From Aliiglaciecola lipolytica E3 (lineage in GTDB: Bacteria > Pseudomonadota > Gammaproteobacteria > Enterobacterales > Alteromonadaceae), in NCBI RefSeq assembly GCF_000314975.1, contig NZ_BAEN01000041.1, forward strand, positions 186,001 through 250,000: a DNA stretch of 64,000 nt. Reading direction: 5' to 3'. The notes below the pieces were generated by a model. That model made no database searches and was not told where the DNA came from. It saw only the letters and a list, made by a program, of their open reading frames with translations. The translations under genes and the position numbers were made by a program. The first letter of the stretch is position 1, and each line of letters opens with the position of its first letter. This document shows positions 30,096 to 37,813 of this stretch, piece by piece.

Positions 30096-30653
30096 ATGGA
30101 TAACACAGGCAACACGGAATATCACAGTGAAAGATTTAACTTTGTTACCTTATGTGAATTTGACCTCAATTTAATTTATGAGCTTTATTGCAGTGATTTG
30201 GTGATGGAAAAAGTGATGCCTAAACTGAACCACACCCAAGCAAAAAACTTGTTGTTCGACATTTTGAAGCAACAACAAACACGCCCTTGTGAATTTTGGC
30301 GAATAGAATGCGCTTGTTCAGGTGAAACAATGGGTATACAGGGTTTTATGGCGAGCAAGAAACAACGCAATCAAAAATGCGCAGAATTTGGGATACTATT
30401 GCGGCCCGAAGCTTTTGGCAAAAAAGTGGCAACTGAATCAGTCACTGCGATGCTAAATTATGGCTTCCGAACGCTAAAGCTAGAGTCAGTACACGCATTT
30501 TATCAAGCAGATAACATTGCGAGTGGCAAAATTGTTGAAAAACTGCATTTTTCAATTGAGCCTGTCTCACGGCAACCTAAACAAAGACGCTGTGAAATTA
30601 CACGCACCGATTTTTTCAATCACAACAAGGATTTTCAGTTTGTCGGAAATTAA
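30096..30653 (+). CDS. GNAT family N-acetyltransferase (RimJ/RimL-like)
   Basis: The 185 residues form one GNAT domain. The acceptor region is GETMGIQGFMASKK, the acetyl-CoA loop is ILLRPEAFGKKVATESVTAML and the last part is YQADNIASGKIVEKLHFSI, as in RimJ/RimL-type enzymes that acetylate protein or peptide N-termini or small amines. The loop is FGKKVATE instead of the usual R/Q-G-x-G-x-A, so cofactor binding may be altered. Its stop at 30651-30653 lies inside the next gene, whose start codon overlaps it by 14 bases. This suggests co-translation with the methyltransferase and a possible tailoring role. Confidence 0.85.
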   Translation: MDNTGNTEYHSERFNFVTLCEFDLNLIYELYCSDLVMEKVMPKLNHTQAKNLLFDILKQQQTRPCEFWRIECACSGETMGIQGFMASKKQRNQKCAEFGILLRPEAFGKKVATESVTAMLNYGFRTLKLESVHAFYQADNIASGKIVEKLHFSIEPVSRQPKQRRCEITRTDFFNHNKDFQFVGN

Positions 30654-31440
30654 GACTCAACAATCTAAAGGCAGCATAGTATGTGTCGGTTTAGGCATGA
30701 TTTTAGGGTCTCACATAGCACCTCTGTCGCGTCAATTTATCGAACAAGCTGATATTGTTTTCATGAGTGCTACTGACGGTATGACTGAAGCCTGGATTGA
30801 CTCTATGAATTCTAATAGTCATAGCCTGCAAAAATTTTATGCTGAAGGAAAAGATCGCCGAATCAGTTATCAAGAAATGGTTGAGGCTATGTTAAACGAA
30901 GTAGAGAGTGGTAAAAAAGTAGTCGCTGCATTTTACGGTCATCCCGGGGTTTTTGCTTGGGCTGGACATAAAGTTATAGAACTTGCCAAATCAAAAGGTT
31001 ATCACGGCCATATGGAACCGGGCATTTCAGCAGAAGATTGTTTGTACGCTGATATGGGTATAGATCCAGGTCGGTTTGGTGCAGTTCATACTGAGGCAAG
31101 CCAGTTTATGTTGTATCAAAGACACGTGGATGATACTGCCTATCTAATCTTATGGCAGCTTGGTTTCGTCGGTGATCTTAGTATGTCAAAATATGCTACA
31201 GACAAGGCAAGCCGTAAATTACTACAAGAATTACTCATTGAATATTATCCTTCAAATCATGAAGTTGCGATTTATGAGTCGCCAATGCTACCTACAGAAA
31301 CAGCTCGAATTTCATGGTTTCCCCTAAACCAATTATCCGAAATTCACGTTGAACACTTTTCAACTCTAGTTATTCCCCCAGCAAGCTCAAAAATTATTGA
31401 CCAAAATATGCGCATTAAGATGCAAAAGCTTGAGAAATAG
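30640..31440 (+). CDS. Split-borosin-type peptide backbone alpha-N-methyltransferase (SonM-like)
   Basis: The 266-residue protein has the SAM-dependent tetrapyrrole methylase fold. Its N-terminal GSIVCVGLGMILGSHIAPLS (about 11-30) is the SAM-binding start. The motif DRRISYQEMV (72-81) corresponds by eye to the catalytic Arg and Tyr region of fungal OphMA. It is followed by FYGHPGVFAW (98-107), MEPGISAEDCLYADMGIDPG and EASQFMLYQ. This order closely resembles my recollection of SonM of Shewanella, which methylates backbone amides of a separate precursor peptide. The start is a TTG at 30640 with AAGGA eight bases upstream; the longer frame from 30517 would duplicate GNAT coding sequence. A candidate precursor gene follows 120 bases downstream. 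Methylation of a porphyrin is less likely. Confidence 0.86.
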   Translation: MSEIKTQQSKGSIVCVGLGMILGSHIAPLSRQFIEQADIVFMSATDGMTEAWIDSMNSNSHSLQKFYAEGKDRRISYQEMVEAMLNEVESGKKVVAAFYGHPGVFAWAGHKVIELAKSKGYHGHMEPGISAEDCLYADMGIDPGRFGAVHTEASQFMLYQRHVDDTAYLILWQLGFVGDLSMSKYATDKASRKLLQELLIEYYPSNHEVAIYESPMLPTETARISWFPLNQLSEIHVEHFSTLVIPPASSKIIDQNMRIKMQKLEK

Positions 31441-31560
31441 CAATAAAATTAAGAAAAAAACAGGATTGTTCTTTCCACAGGTAGCGCAAGTGTTTAATAA
31501 TAGAGCGGTTAAAATAATTAAATAGTTTCAAGCACTCTAAAACATAAAAAAGGTAAAACT

Positions 31561-31785
31561 ATGTCCGCATTACAATTATTAGAACAACTAGCAATAAATC
31601 CTGATTTTAAACGAGAATTGCTCGATCAAGAGCAACACCCTCTGGCACTCAAAGCTAAAAAAGACATTGAAGAGATGCGAAGCAAACAAGGTAAGTTTTG
31701 GTGTGCATTAGTGCCTGCGAAAGACGACGAGCCAGAAGAAGATGACGATTCTGAAGAACAGGAAGATGCTCCGAAAGAGAATTGA
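31561..31785 (+). CDS. Candidate borosin (RiPP) precursor peptide
   Basis: This 74-residue gene has an AAGGT ribosome-binding site and lies 120 bases after the methyltransferase. Residues 1-43 (MSALQLLEQLAINPDFKREL onward) look like an amphipathic helical leader that could be bound by the methyltransferase. Residues 44-54, GKFWCALVPAK, are the only hydrophobic cluster after the leader and contain one Trp and one Cys. Residues 54-74 are acidic, with 13 Asp or Glu of 21. Size, position and layout match split-borosin precursors such as SonA in a general way, although the core differs from the SonA core as I recall it. The 120-base gap shows no clear promoter. A diguanylate cyclase starts 2 bases after the stop. 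Confidence 0.7.
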   Translation: MSALQLLEQLAINPDFKRELLDQEQHPLALKAKKDIEEMRSKQGKFWCALVPAKDDEPEEDDDSEEQEDAPKEN

Positions 31786-31787
31786 TA

Positions 31788-33533
31788 ATGCGTTTTGCTG
31801 CCGTTGTAGTTGGTTTCGTTGCCAGTATTCTATTAACCTTTCCGTCTTTAGCAGACGTATCCTCTTTACTAGATAGAGCGGATAAAATACGCAGCTCTGA
31901 TTTTAGTGGTTTTGAAGCTTTAATCACTGAAATTGAGCAAAGTGACGAAACTCTCACTCCACAGCAAATGCATCTTTATAACCTTTTAAAAGGTTATCAA
32001 TTAACCTTTACAGGAAAGGTAGATGAAGCAATAGCGCTTTATCAAAGTATTGAAAATAGTAATGCTTCAGATACTTTTAAGTTACGTGCACTTAGCTCTT
32101 TGGTAAATAATTACGCAGTTAAACGCGATTTTTACCTTGGAGCTAAAGCGATTAATCGCCTTTTTGATTTACGTGAAAAAGTTCAAGATGAAACGGCATT
32201 AGAAAGCAGTTATTTAGTCGTCGCTATATTTTACAATCAGGCTCAACAATTTAGCCTGGGTTTAAATGTCGCTAAACAACTACTCGAAAGAGATGTTTCG
32301 AATCGTACTCAGTGTTTTGCGCGACATGTCAAAGTTGAAGCAGAATTTGAATTGGTAAAAATCTTATCAGATTACCAATATGCAAAACAAAGTATTGAGT
32401 TTTGTAAAAAACATAACGAAGTATTAGTGGCTAGTATCATTATTGCGACGATGGCGGAGTCGTTAACGAATGAAGGGCGAATTACAGAATCTCTTAATTT
32501 ATTGCAAGACGCAGAAAAAGATACCCTCGCCAGTCAATACCCGCCAATCATAGGCGTTTTTTATGCACTTATTGGTAAAAACTATTTATTGTTAGACCAA
32601 CCAGATTTAGCCAAATCATATGGACTCAAGGCCTACAATACAATTCAAAACTTCGGTATGTCGATCGCATTGGTTAAGTCACTTGAAGTCCTGTACAAAG
32701 CGACCGAAGCGCAAGGTGATTATCCACAAACAATCAGTTATTTAAAGTTATATAATGAGGCAGAGAAAGCCTATCTGGATGATAAAAAAACCCGTAGCTT
32801 ATCGTTTCAACAAGCGAAATACGAAAAAATAGAGAAAGATAATACGATTGTTATTTTAGATAAACAAAATGCACTTCTGCGCACCCAAGCGGAATTAGCA
32901 GATGAACAATCGCGAAATAACAGACTAGCCTTAACACTCGCAATCACGTTGCTTATTTTACTTTTCTTATGGCTATATCGCAGTAGAAAAATCCAAACGA
33001 AACTACGTAAACTTGCCGAAACAGACGAGTTAACCGGCATTAGTAATCGCCATTACTTTAATGACAGAGCTCAACGTATCATTGAGCAAGCACAACAACA
33101 AAAGCAGCCTGTGAGTTTTGTGCTGTTTGATTTAGATCACTTTAAAAAAGTTAACGATACCTACGGTCACCAAACTGGTGATTGGGCTTTGCGAAAATCA
33201 GTACTAGAAGCAAAAACGGTATGCCGATCTATCGATCTTATAGGACGAATGGGGGGCGAGGAATTTGGCATAATCCTTCCGGGCTGTAGCGTTGATGAAG
33301 CGGTCAAAGTTGCCGAAATTTGTCGCGTAGCAATTGAAAGAATCGACACTGGTGAGACGGAACACAAATTTAAAATTACCGCGAGTTTCGGTGTGTCCGA
33401 TGCGTCATTATGCGGTTATAGTTTAGAACGATTATTTGCAGGAGCTGATACCGCTCTTTATGATTCCAAAGAAAATGGGCGTAACAGAGTCTATCGATAT
33501 AACACGTCGAAACCGTCTTTAACACCTACCTAA
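31788..33533 (+). CDS. TPR-containing membrane diguanylate cyclase
   Basis: The 581-residue protein has a signal peptide (MRFAAVVVGFVASILLTFPSLA), a periplasmic helical TPR-like region (about 25-370), a transmembrane helix (LALTLAITLLILLFLWLY, about 381-398) and a cytoplasmic GGDEF domain. The active site is intact: RMGGEEFG near residue 488, FDLDHFKKVNDTYGH for metal and GTP, and an inhibitory RxxD site (RSID) five residues before GGEEF. It should make cyclic di-GMP in response to a periplasmic signal. The ATG at 31788, with GAAAGAGA upstream, is preferred to TTG 31782. It begins 2 bases after the candidate precursor stop, suggesting translational coupling. Confidence 0.9.
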   Translation: MRFAAVVVGFVASILLTFPSLADVSSLLDRADKIRSSDFSGFEALITEIEQSDETLTPQQMHLYNLLKGYQLTFTGKVDEAIALYQSIENSNASDTFKLRALSSLVNNYAVKRDFYLGAKAINRLFDLREKVQDETALESSYLVVAIFYNQAQQFSLGLNVAKQLLERDVSNRTQCFARHVKVEAEFELVKILSDYQYAKQSIEFCKKHNEVLVASIIIATMAESLTNEGRITESLNLLQDAEKDTLASQYPPIIGVFYALIGKNYLLLDQPDLAKSYGLKAYNTIQNFGMSIALVKSLEVLYKATEAQGDYPQTISYLKLYNEAEKAYLDDKKTRSLSFQQAKYEKIEKDNTIVILDKQNALLRTQAELADEQSRNNRLALTLAITLLILLFLWLYRSRKIQTKLRKLAETDELTGISNRHYFNDRAQRIIEQAQQQKQPVSFVLFDLDHFKKVNDTYGHQTGDWALRKSVLEAKTVCRSIDLIGRMGGEEFGIILPGCSVDEAVKVAEICRVAIERIDTGETEHKFKITASFGVSDASLCGYSLERLFAGADTALYDSKENGRNRVYRYNTSKPSLTPT

Positions 33534-33700
33534 TTTGACATTATTAAGAACATCAGAAAACGAGTAGAAATTTCTGATAATGAATATTTGTTCCGCGACA
33601 AAGCATAAACTCAACATCAAGAGAATATATTTTAGGCGAAGTTTATGCCTTGCTCATCCAACCCTGAGCTTAAAAATAAACCTTAATTTTGAGATAGAAA

Positions 33701-34489
33701 CTATGCGCGTAATTTTTTCCACGTTTCATTGCCGACAATGCCATCAGGTGATATACCATTATTTTTCTGGAACGTGCTGACAGCGCCCTCAGTAGCAGAT
33801 CCGAAATCTTCATCAATCGATAACACAAAACCTTTTGCAACCAGCAATGACTGTAATTCCCCTACCTTTTCGCCAAATGAACCTCGACGAAGGACAACCG
33901 TTTGTTCACCTTGTTCAAGAGCAATACGAATACCTTCAATTCCCGCTAAGGCCATTTTCGCTTTTTGAAAATATTTACGTCTATCTTCTAAACCGCGGCG
34001 ACCACCGTTTACTAATTTAGTCACACGAATTAAATCATTCATGTCAGCTGCCGCATTAATATCCCTTGATTTCCAGTACTCACAGGCGATTTTCAACGAA
34101 ATGGCGGGATCAGCGGCTATTTGAGGATCATCTTCTAATGGTAAATTTAACATTTTACCGTATTTTCGGTAATTAGCTCGTCCGGTCAATTGCAATAAAC
34201 CTCGTCCTTTGTAGCGTTTTCCATCTCCAGGCTGATCGTTTCCTAGATCAGCCCGACCTTCGTAGGCAGCGCCAGAAGCAAATTCTTCAGTGGTACGAAA
34301 ACCCGCACATTCATGGGTAACTTGCCCCATAAAATGAGCGATGCGTAAAGGAGTGTTGATTTGATAACTCGCTAAAGTAGGAGCAAATATTGCTGAAATA
34401 TCACTCACAATGCGCATTTGAGCTTCGGCTTTGTCGCCAGAGAAACGCGGAGCAATCTTTAAAATGAAATCGCCATCCACTGGTATCAT
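33701..34489 (-). CDS. GH19-type muramidase/chitinase with C-terminal peptidoglycan-binding domain
   Basis: The 262 residues join a glycoside hydrolase 19 domain (about 1-185) to a PG_binding_1 domain (about 195-260, with GSFGEKVGELQSLLVAKGF and FQKNNGISPDGIVGNETWKKL). The catalytic Glu is probably Glu60 in GQVTHECAGF, and the YKGRGLLQLTGRANYRKYG motif is the signature of bacterial and phage GH19 lysozymes. It lacks a signal peptide, as phage endolysins do, but no other phage genes are nearby. A type VI secretion effector or solitary phage-derived lysin are alternatives. It converges with the diguanylate cyclase. Confidence 0.85.
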   Translation of the reverse strand: MIPVDGDFILKIAPRFSGDKAEAQMRIVSDISAIFAPTLASYQINTPLRIAHFMGQVTHECAGFRTTEEFASGAAYEGRADLGNDQPGDGKRYKGRGLLQLTGRANYRKYGKMLNLPLEDDPQIAADPAISLKIACEYWKSRDINAAADMNDLIRVTKLVNGGRRGLEDRRKYFQKAKMALAGIEGIRIALEQGEQTVVLRRGSFGEKVGELQSLLVAKGFVLSIDEDFGSATEGAVSTFQKNNGISPDGIVGNETWKKLRA

Positions 34490-34675
34490 GTTAATTTTCC
34501 TTAGTTTAAATTAAGAAAATGCATTCATACTGCGATGCGATTATTGCCGTTCAAATAATATTTAAACCACTTGAAATCATTGGCTTTGATTAAAGATAGC
34601 GCATACAAACGTAAACCATCAATTATTTAAACGATTTTTTATTAATTGGGCCAATCAACGCCGATTGTCTATTTG

Positions 34676-35158
34676 CTAGTGATGGTGGCCACCTACCCCA
34701 TGAGCATGACCGTGAGACAATTCCTCTTGGCTTGCATCTCGTACATCTTCAACTTTCAAATCAAACTTGAGAGTTCTGCCTGCTAATGGGTGGTTAGTAT
34801 CGACCGTTGCCATAAACTTGCCCATTTTAACAATAGTCACTTCCATAGCGCCTTTTTCGGTTTGCACAACTGCAGTCATACCAGGTTTCCACTTTTTAGC
34901 GCCTTGTAAATGTTTGACGGAAACTCGCTGTTCTGCATTTTTGACTAATTCACCAAAGGTCTCTTCAGGAGGTAACTCAATGCTAAATTCGTCCCCCGTT
35001 GTTTTCCCTTCCAAGGATTTTTCAATGCCGACCATCATATTATTATGCCCATGAAGATAAGCAGCAGGATCCTGTCCAAAACTACTTTCTAATTCGTTGC
35101 CATCAAGATCATTTATTCGATAATGGAATTGCACTACTTTGTCTTTACTAATTGTCAT
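34676..35158 (-). CDS. slyD: FKBP-type peptidyl-prolyl isomerase SlyD
   Basis: SlyD is a cytoplasmic prolyl isomerase and metallochaperone. The 160 residues have the FKBP start VVQFHYRINDLDGNELESSF, an inserted-in-flap chaperone domain (about 70-130, with the conserved PPEETFGE nearby and LAGRTLKFDLKVEDVRDA at its end) and a short His-rich tail, GHAHGVGGHHH, that binds nickel. The tail is shorter than in E. coli. It follows the Lon-like gene with 23 bases between them, on the same strand. Confidence 0.94.
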   Translation of the reverse strand: MTISKDKVVQFHYRINDLDGNELESSFGQDPAAYLHGHNNMMVGIEKSLEGKTTGDEFSIELPPEETFGELVKNAEQRVSVKHLQGAKKWKPGMTAVVQTEKGAMEVTIVKMGKFMATVDTNHPLAGRTLKFDLKVEDVRDASQEELSHGHAHGVGGHHH

Positions 35159-35181
35159 GTTATTTCTCTTTTTAATCTGTA

Positions 35182-37569
35182 TTAATCGTCGTCTGCGCCA
35201 TTCACAATCGAGGCAATGTTATATAAACGATTAACCGCTAAATAATTCATAGTTCCCTTAGGGTATCGTCCCTTGGAATTTAGTTCACCCGCATCTTTAC
35301 CCGTTAAAATGGATAATGCTTGGTCTACATTCTCCACCGTATAGATATGAAAAACACCTTTTTTAACTGCTTCTATTACTTCACTGTTAAGCATCAAATT
35401 AATGTGATTTGATTGTGGAATAATAACACCTTGAGTCCCGTTTAAACCACGGTGTTGACAGAGTTTGAAGAAACCTTCAATTTTTTCATTTACTCCACCA
35501 ATCGCTTGCACTTCACCGTATTGATTTATTGAACCGGTAATCGCTAAATCCTGTCTGGCGGGAACTTCTGTCAATGCAGAAATTAATGCGACTAGTTCAC
35601 CTAATGAAGCGCTATCGCCATCGATATGCCCATAAGATTGTTCTAAGGCAATATTTGCCGACAAGGTTAGCGGAAAATATTGCGCATATTTATTACCTAG
35701 ATATCCAGTTAACAGCATAACGCCTTTGGAATGGATAGGCTGCCCTAATTCAACTTCCCGTTCAATATCGACTACCCCATTGGCACCGGCATACACAGTT
35801 GAGGTAATCCGCGCGGGGGTACCAAATACGCTATCTCCCACTTCGAGTACTGTCAGTCCATTTACTTGTCCTATTGCAGTACCTTGTGTGGCAATTAATA
35901 TTTGACCTTGCTTAATATCTTCCAGTAAAGCCTGACTTACCCTGCCCGTTCTATCTGTCTTAGCTTTTAATGCCGTTTCGATGTGACTGACTTGAATTTC
36001 AGTCAGATTTTCTAAACAACAAAAATAGTTAGCTTCATTAATGAGTTCAATTACGTCAGAAAAACGCGCCGATAGGTTTTCTTGGTGTTCAGCTAAACGC
36101 AAACTATATTCTACAAGCCGATGCATGGCTTTATCTGAAATACTAGTTAATCCAAGAGACATCACATGATTTCTTACGCGACCTACAAAATCATACAAGG
36201 TGTGTTTATTCAGTGGAATCTCGTGGTCGAAATCTACTAACACACGAAACAATTCATCGAACTCTTCGTCATAATCTTGAAGTAAATAATAGAGATCCCG
36301 CGAACCTAACAATACGACTTTCACTGTTAACGGTATTTGTTGGGGGATCAGCGTCATGGAATTCACCATTCCCACATCAAGTTGTGGCAACTCCATTTTT
36401 AATTGGCCAAATTTCAGAGCCAACTTTAATGATTCCCAGACAAACGGTTGGTCAATCATTTTATCAGCATCAAGTAACAAATAACCGCCATTCGCTTTAT
36501 GTAAAGCTCCACTGCGTATCATTCGGTAACTGGTATACATAGAGCCTTGAACATTGGTGTACTCTATTTTTCCAAATAAATTTTGATGAGTAGGATTAGG
36601 TTCGTATACCACTGGCGCACCAGCGTTGATTTGATGGGAAACTAGAATATTTGGTAAATACTGTTCTTCTAATACGTCTCTTTTGTCGTATTCATCTTGT
36701 TTATCGTCTTTTTGATCGCCTGCTAACAATTCCACAATCGTATCAACTAAATGTGATTTCAGTTGCTTGAAAAATTTTAAAATGGCTAGGTCGTTTGCGT
36801 ACTTGTGCTCTAAATCTTTGAGAAGTGGCTTAATGCCCTGTTCCGCGGTATCACGTTTTAATTTACGTAATTGCTCTGATGAGTGACGCTTCCATTTAGG
36901 CAATTCTAATAAAGCTTCACTTAAATAATCTTCAAGGTTATCAATCAATTGATAGTAATGTTGGCGTTGTTGATCATCCAATTTACTAAAGTCAGCGTCG
37001 GTAATTGGTTTACCATTTACAATAGGCGAAAAACTGATTGTTCCGTTGTCTTCATACAAAGCAACATTTTGCGATTGCGCATGTTGCTCTACTTTATCTA
37101 TAGCTAAATCATAACGTTGATCAAACTCTCTGGCGATAGCGGCTTTTTTACGTTGATAACCCGGATTGTCATAAGCCGCTGGAAACGTATCCAACAATTC
37201 ATCTATTAATCCTTCTATATCTTTATGTAAAAGTTTGCTCTCCCCGGGCTTCAATCGTAAAACAAAGGGTTCTCTTTCTTCTTCAAAATTGTTGATATAA
37301 CACCACTCATCTGGAGTAGGTACTTTATCTACTGATTTGGCGATATATTCATGCACCAAGGTATAGCGTCCTGTGGCATGTTCACCCATAACATACAAAT
37401 TATAGCCTTTAGCTTGTATACCTAACCCAAATGACAACGCATCTCTTGCGCGCTGTTGGCCTATAAACGTGGCTTGCAAAGCATTGTCGTCGCGCAAGGC
37501 TTGGTTAATTAAACGTCTGCTTGGAATCGCTTTTAATTGTTCGACATTAAGTGATATATGTTGCTGCAT
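35182..37569 (-). CDS. Lon-like ATP-dependent protease (AAA_32/LonC-type)
   Basis: The 795-residue protein has an N-terminal AAA_32-type domain interrupted by a long coiled-coil segment (about 170-280), then a C-terminal Lon protease domain. The P-loop GEHATGRYTLV has Arg instead of the Lys of a normal Walker A, as in several family members with weak or no ATPase activity. The Ser-Lys catalytic dyad is visible as DGDSASLGELVAL and, later, GGVNEKIEGFFK. It may degrade unfolded proteins. The start ATG at 37567-37569 is uncertain because no ribosome-binding site is seen; the open frame extends to a TTG at 37626. It is divergent from leuS. Confidence 0.87.
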   Translation of the reverse strand: MQQHISLNVEQLKAIPSRRLINQALRDDNALQATFIGQQRARDALSFGLGIQAKGYNLYVMGEHATGRYTLVHEYIAKSVDKVPTPDEWCYINNFEEEREPFVLRLKPGESKLLHKDIEGLIDELLDTFPAAYDNPGYQRKKAAIAREFDQRYDLAIDKVEQHAQSQNVALYEDNGTISFSPIVNGKPITDADFSKLDDQQRQHYYQLIDNLEDYLSEALLELPKWKRHSSEQLRKLKRDTAEQGIKPLLKDLEHKYANDLAILKFFKQLKSHLVDTIVELLAGDQKDDKQDEYDKRDVLEEQYLPNILVSHQINAGAPVVYEPNPTHQNLFGKIEYTNVQGSMYTSYRMIRSGALHKANGGYLLLDADKMIDQPFVWESLKLALKFGQLKMELPQLDVGMVNSMTLIPQQIPLTVKVVLLGSRDLYYLLQDYDEEFDELFRVLVDFDHEIPLNKHTLYDFVGRVRNHVMSLGLTSISDKAMHRLVEYSLRLAEHQENLSARFSDVIELINEANYFCCLENLTEIQVSHIETALKAKTDRTGRVSQALLEDIKQGQILIATQGTAIGQVNGLTVLEVGDSVFGTPARITSTVYAGANGVVDIEREVELGQPIHSKGVMLLTGYLGNKYAQYFPLTLSANIALEQSYGHIDGDSASLGELVALISALTEVPARQDLAITGSINQYGEVQAIGGVNEKIEGFFKLCQHRGLNGTQGVIIPQSNHINLMLNSEVIEAVKKGVFHIYTVENVDQALSILTGKDAGELNSKGRYPKGTMNYLAVNRLYNIASIVNGADDD

Positions 37570-37756
37570 ATGACTATTTTGAAGTTGATTTGGCCACAGT
37601 GAAACCTTTATGGACAATGCTGTCAACTAACAAACACGTTAGGAATTTACGATTCGCTTATTTTATAGTCACCCTTATCGATTTTAATTGCGTAAAACGG
37701 TATTTCGGGTTGTTTGCATACGGCTAGCTAAGGTATTCTTGAAGGAATAACTTTTT

Positions 37757-37777
37757 GAAGCGATTTACGCTTCTTTT
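37757..37777 (+). terminator. Terminator-like hairpin in the leuS leader
   Basis: The 6-bp stem gaagcg (37757-37762) and cgcttc (37768-37773) has a 5-base loop and is followed by TTTT. It lies about 40 bases before the leuS start, so it could attenuate leuS transcription. No leucine-rich leader peptide is apparent, and the stem is short. Confidence 0.35.
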
Positions 37778-37813
37778 AATAAATAAACAACCTATTTTTG
37801 GAACATCTTGTTA

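Noticed and set aside
30517-30639. N-terminal extension of the methyltransferase frame from an ATG at 30517
   Set aside because: It runs entirely inside the GNAT gene in another frame and looks like shadow sequence; the TTG at 30640 has a well-spaced AAGGA and gives the expected family length.
33552-33578. 8-bp inverted repeat (atcagaaa/tttctgat) after the diguanylate cyclase gene
   Set aside because: No T run and low G/C content; insufficient to call a terminator.
33580-33780. 66-codon plus-strand open frame between the diguanylate cyclase and GH19 genes
   Set aside because: It runs into the GH19 gene antisense and has no domain or conserved pattern.
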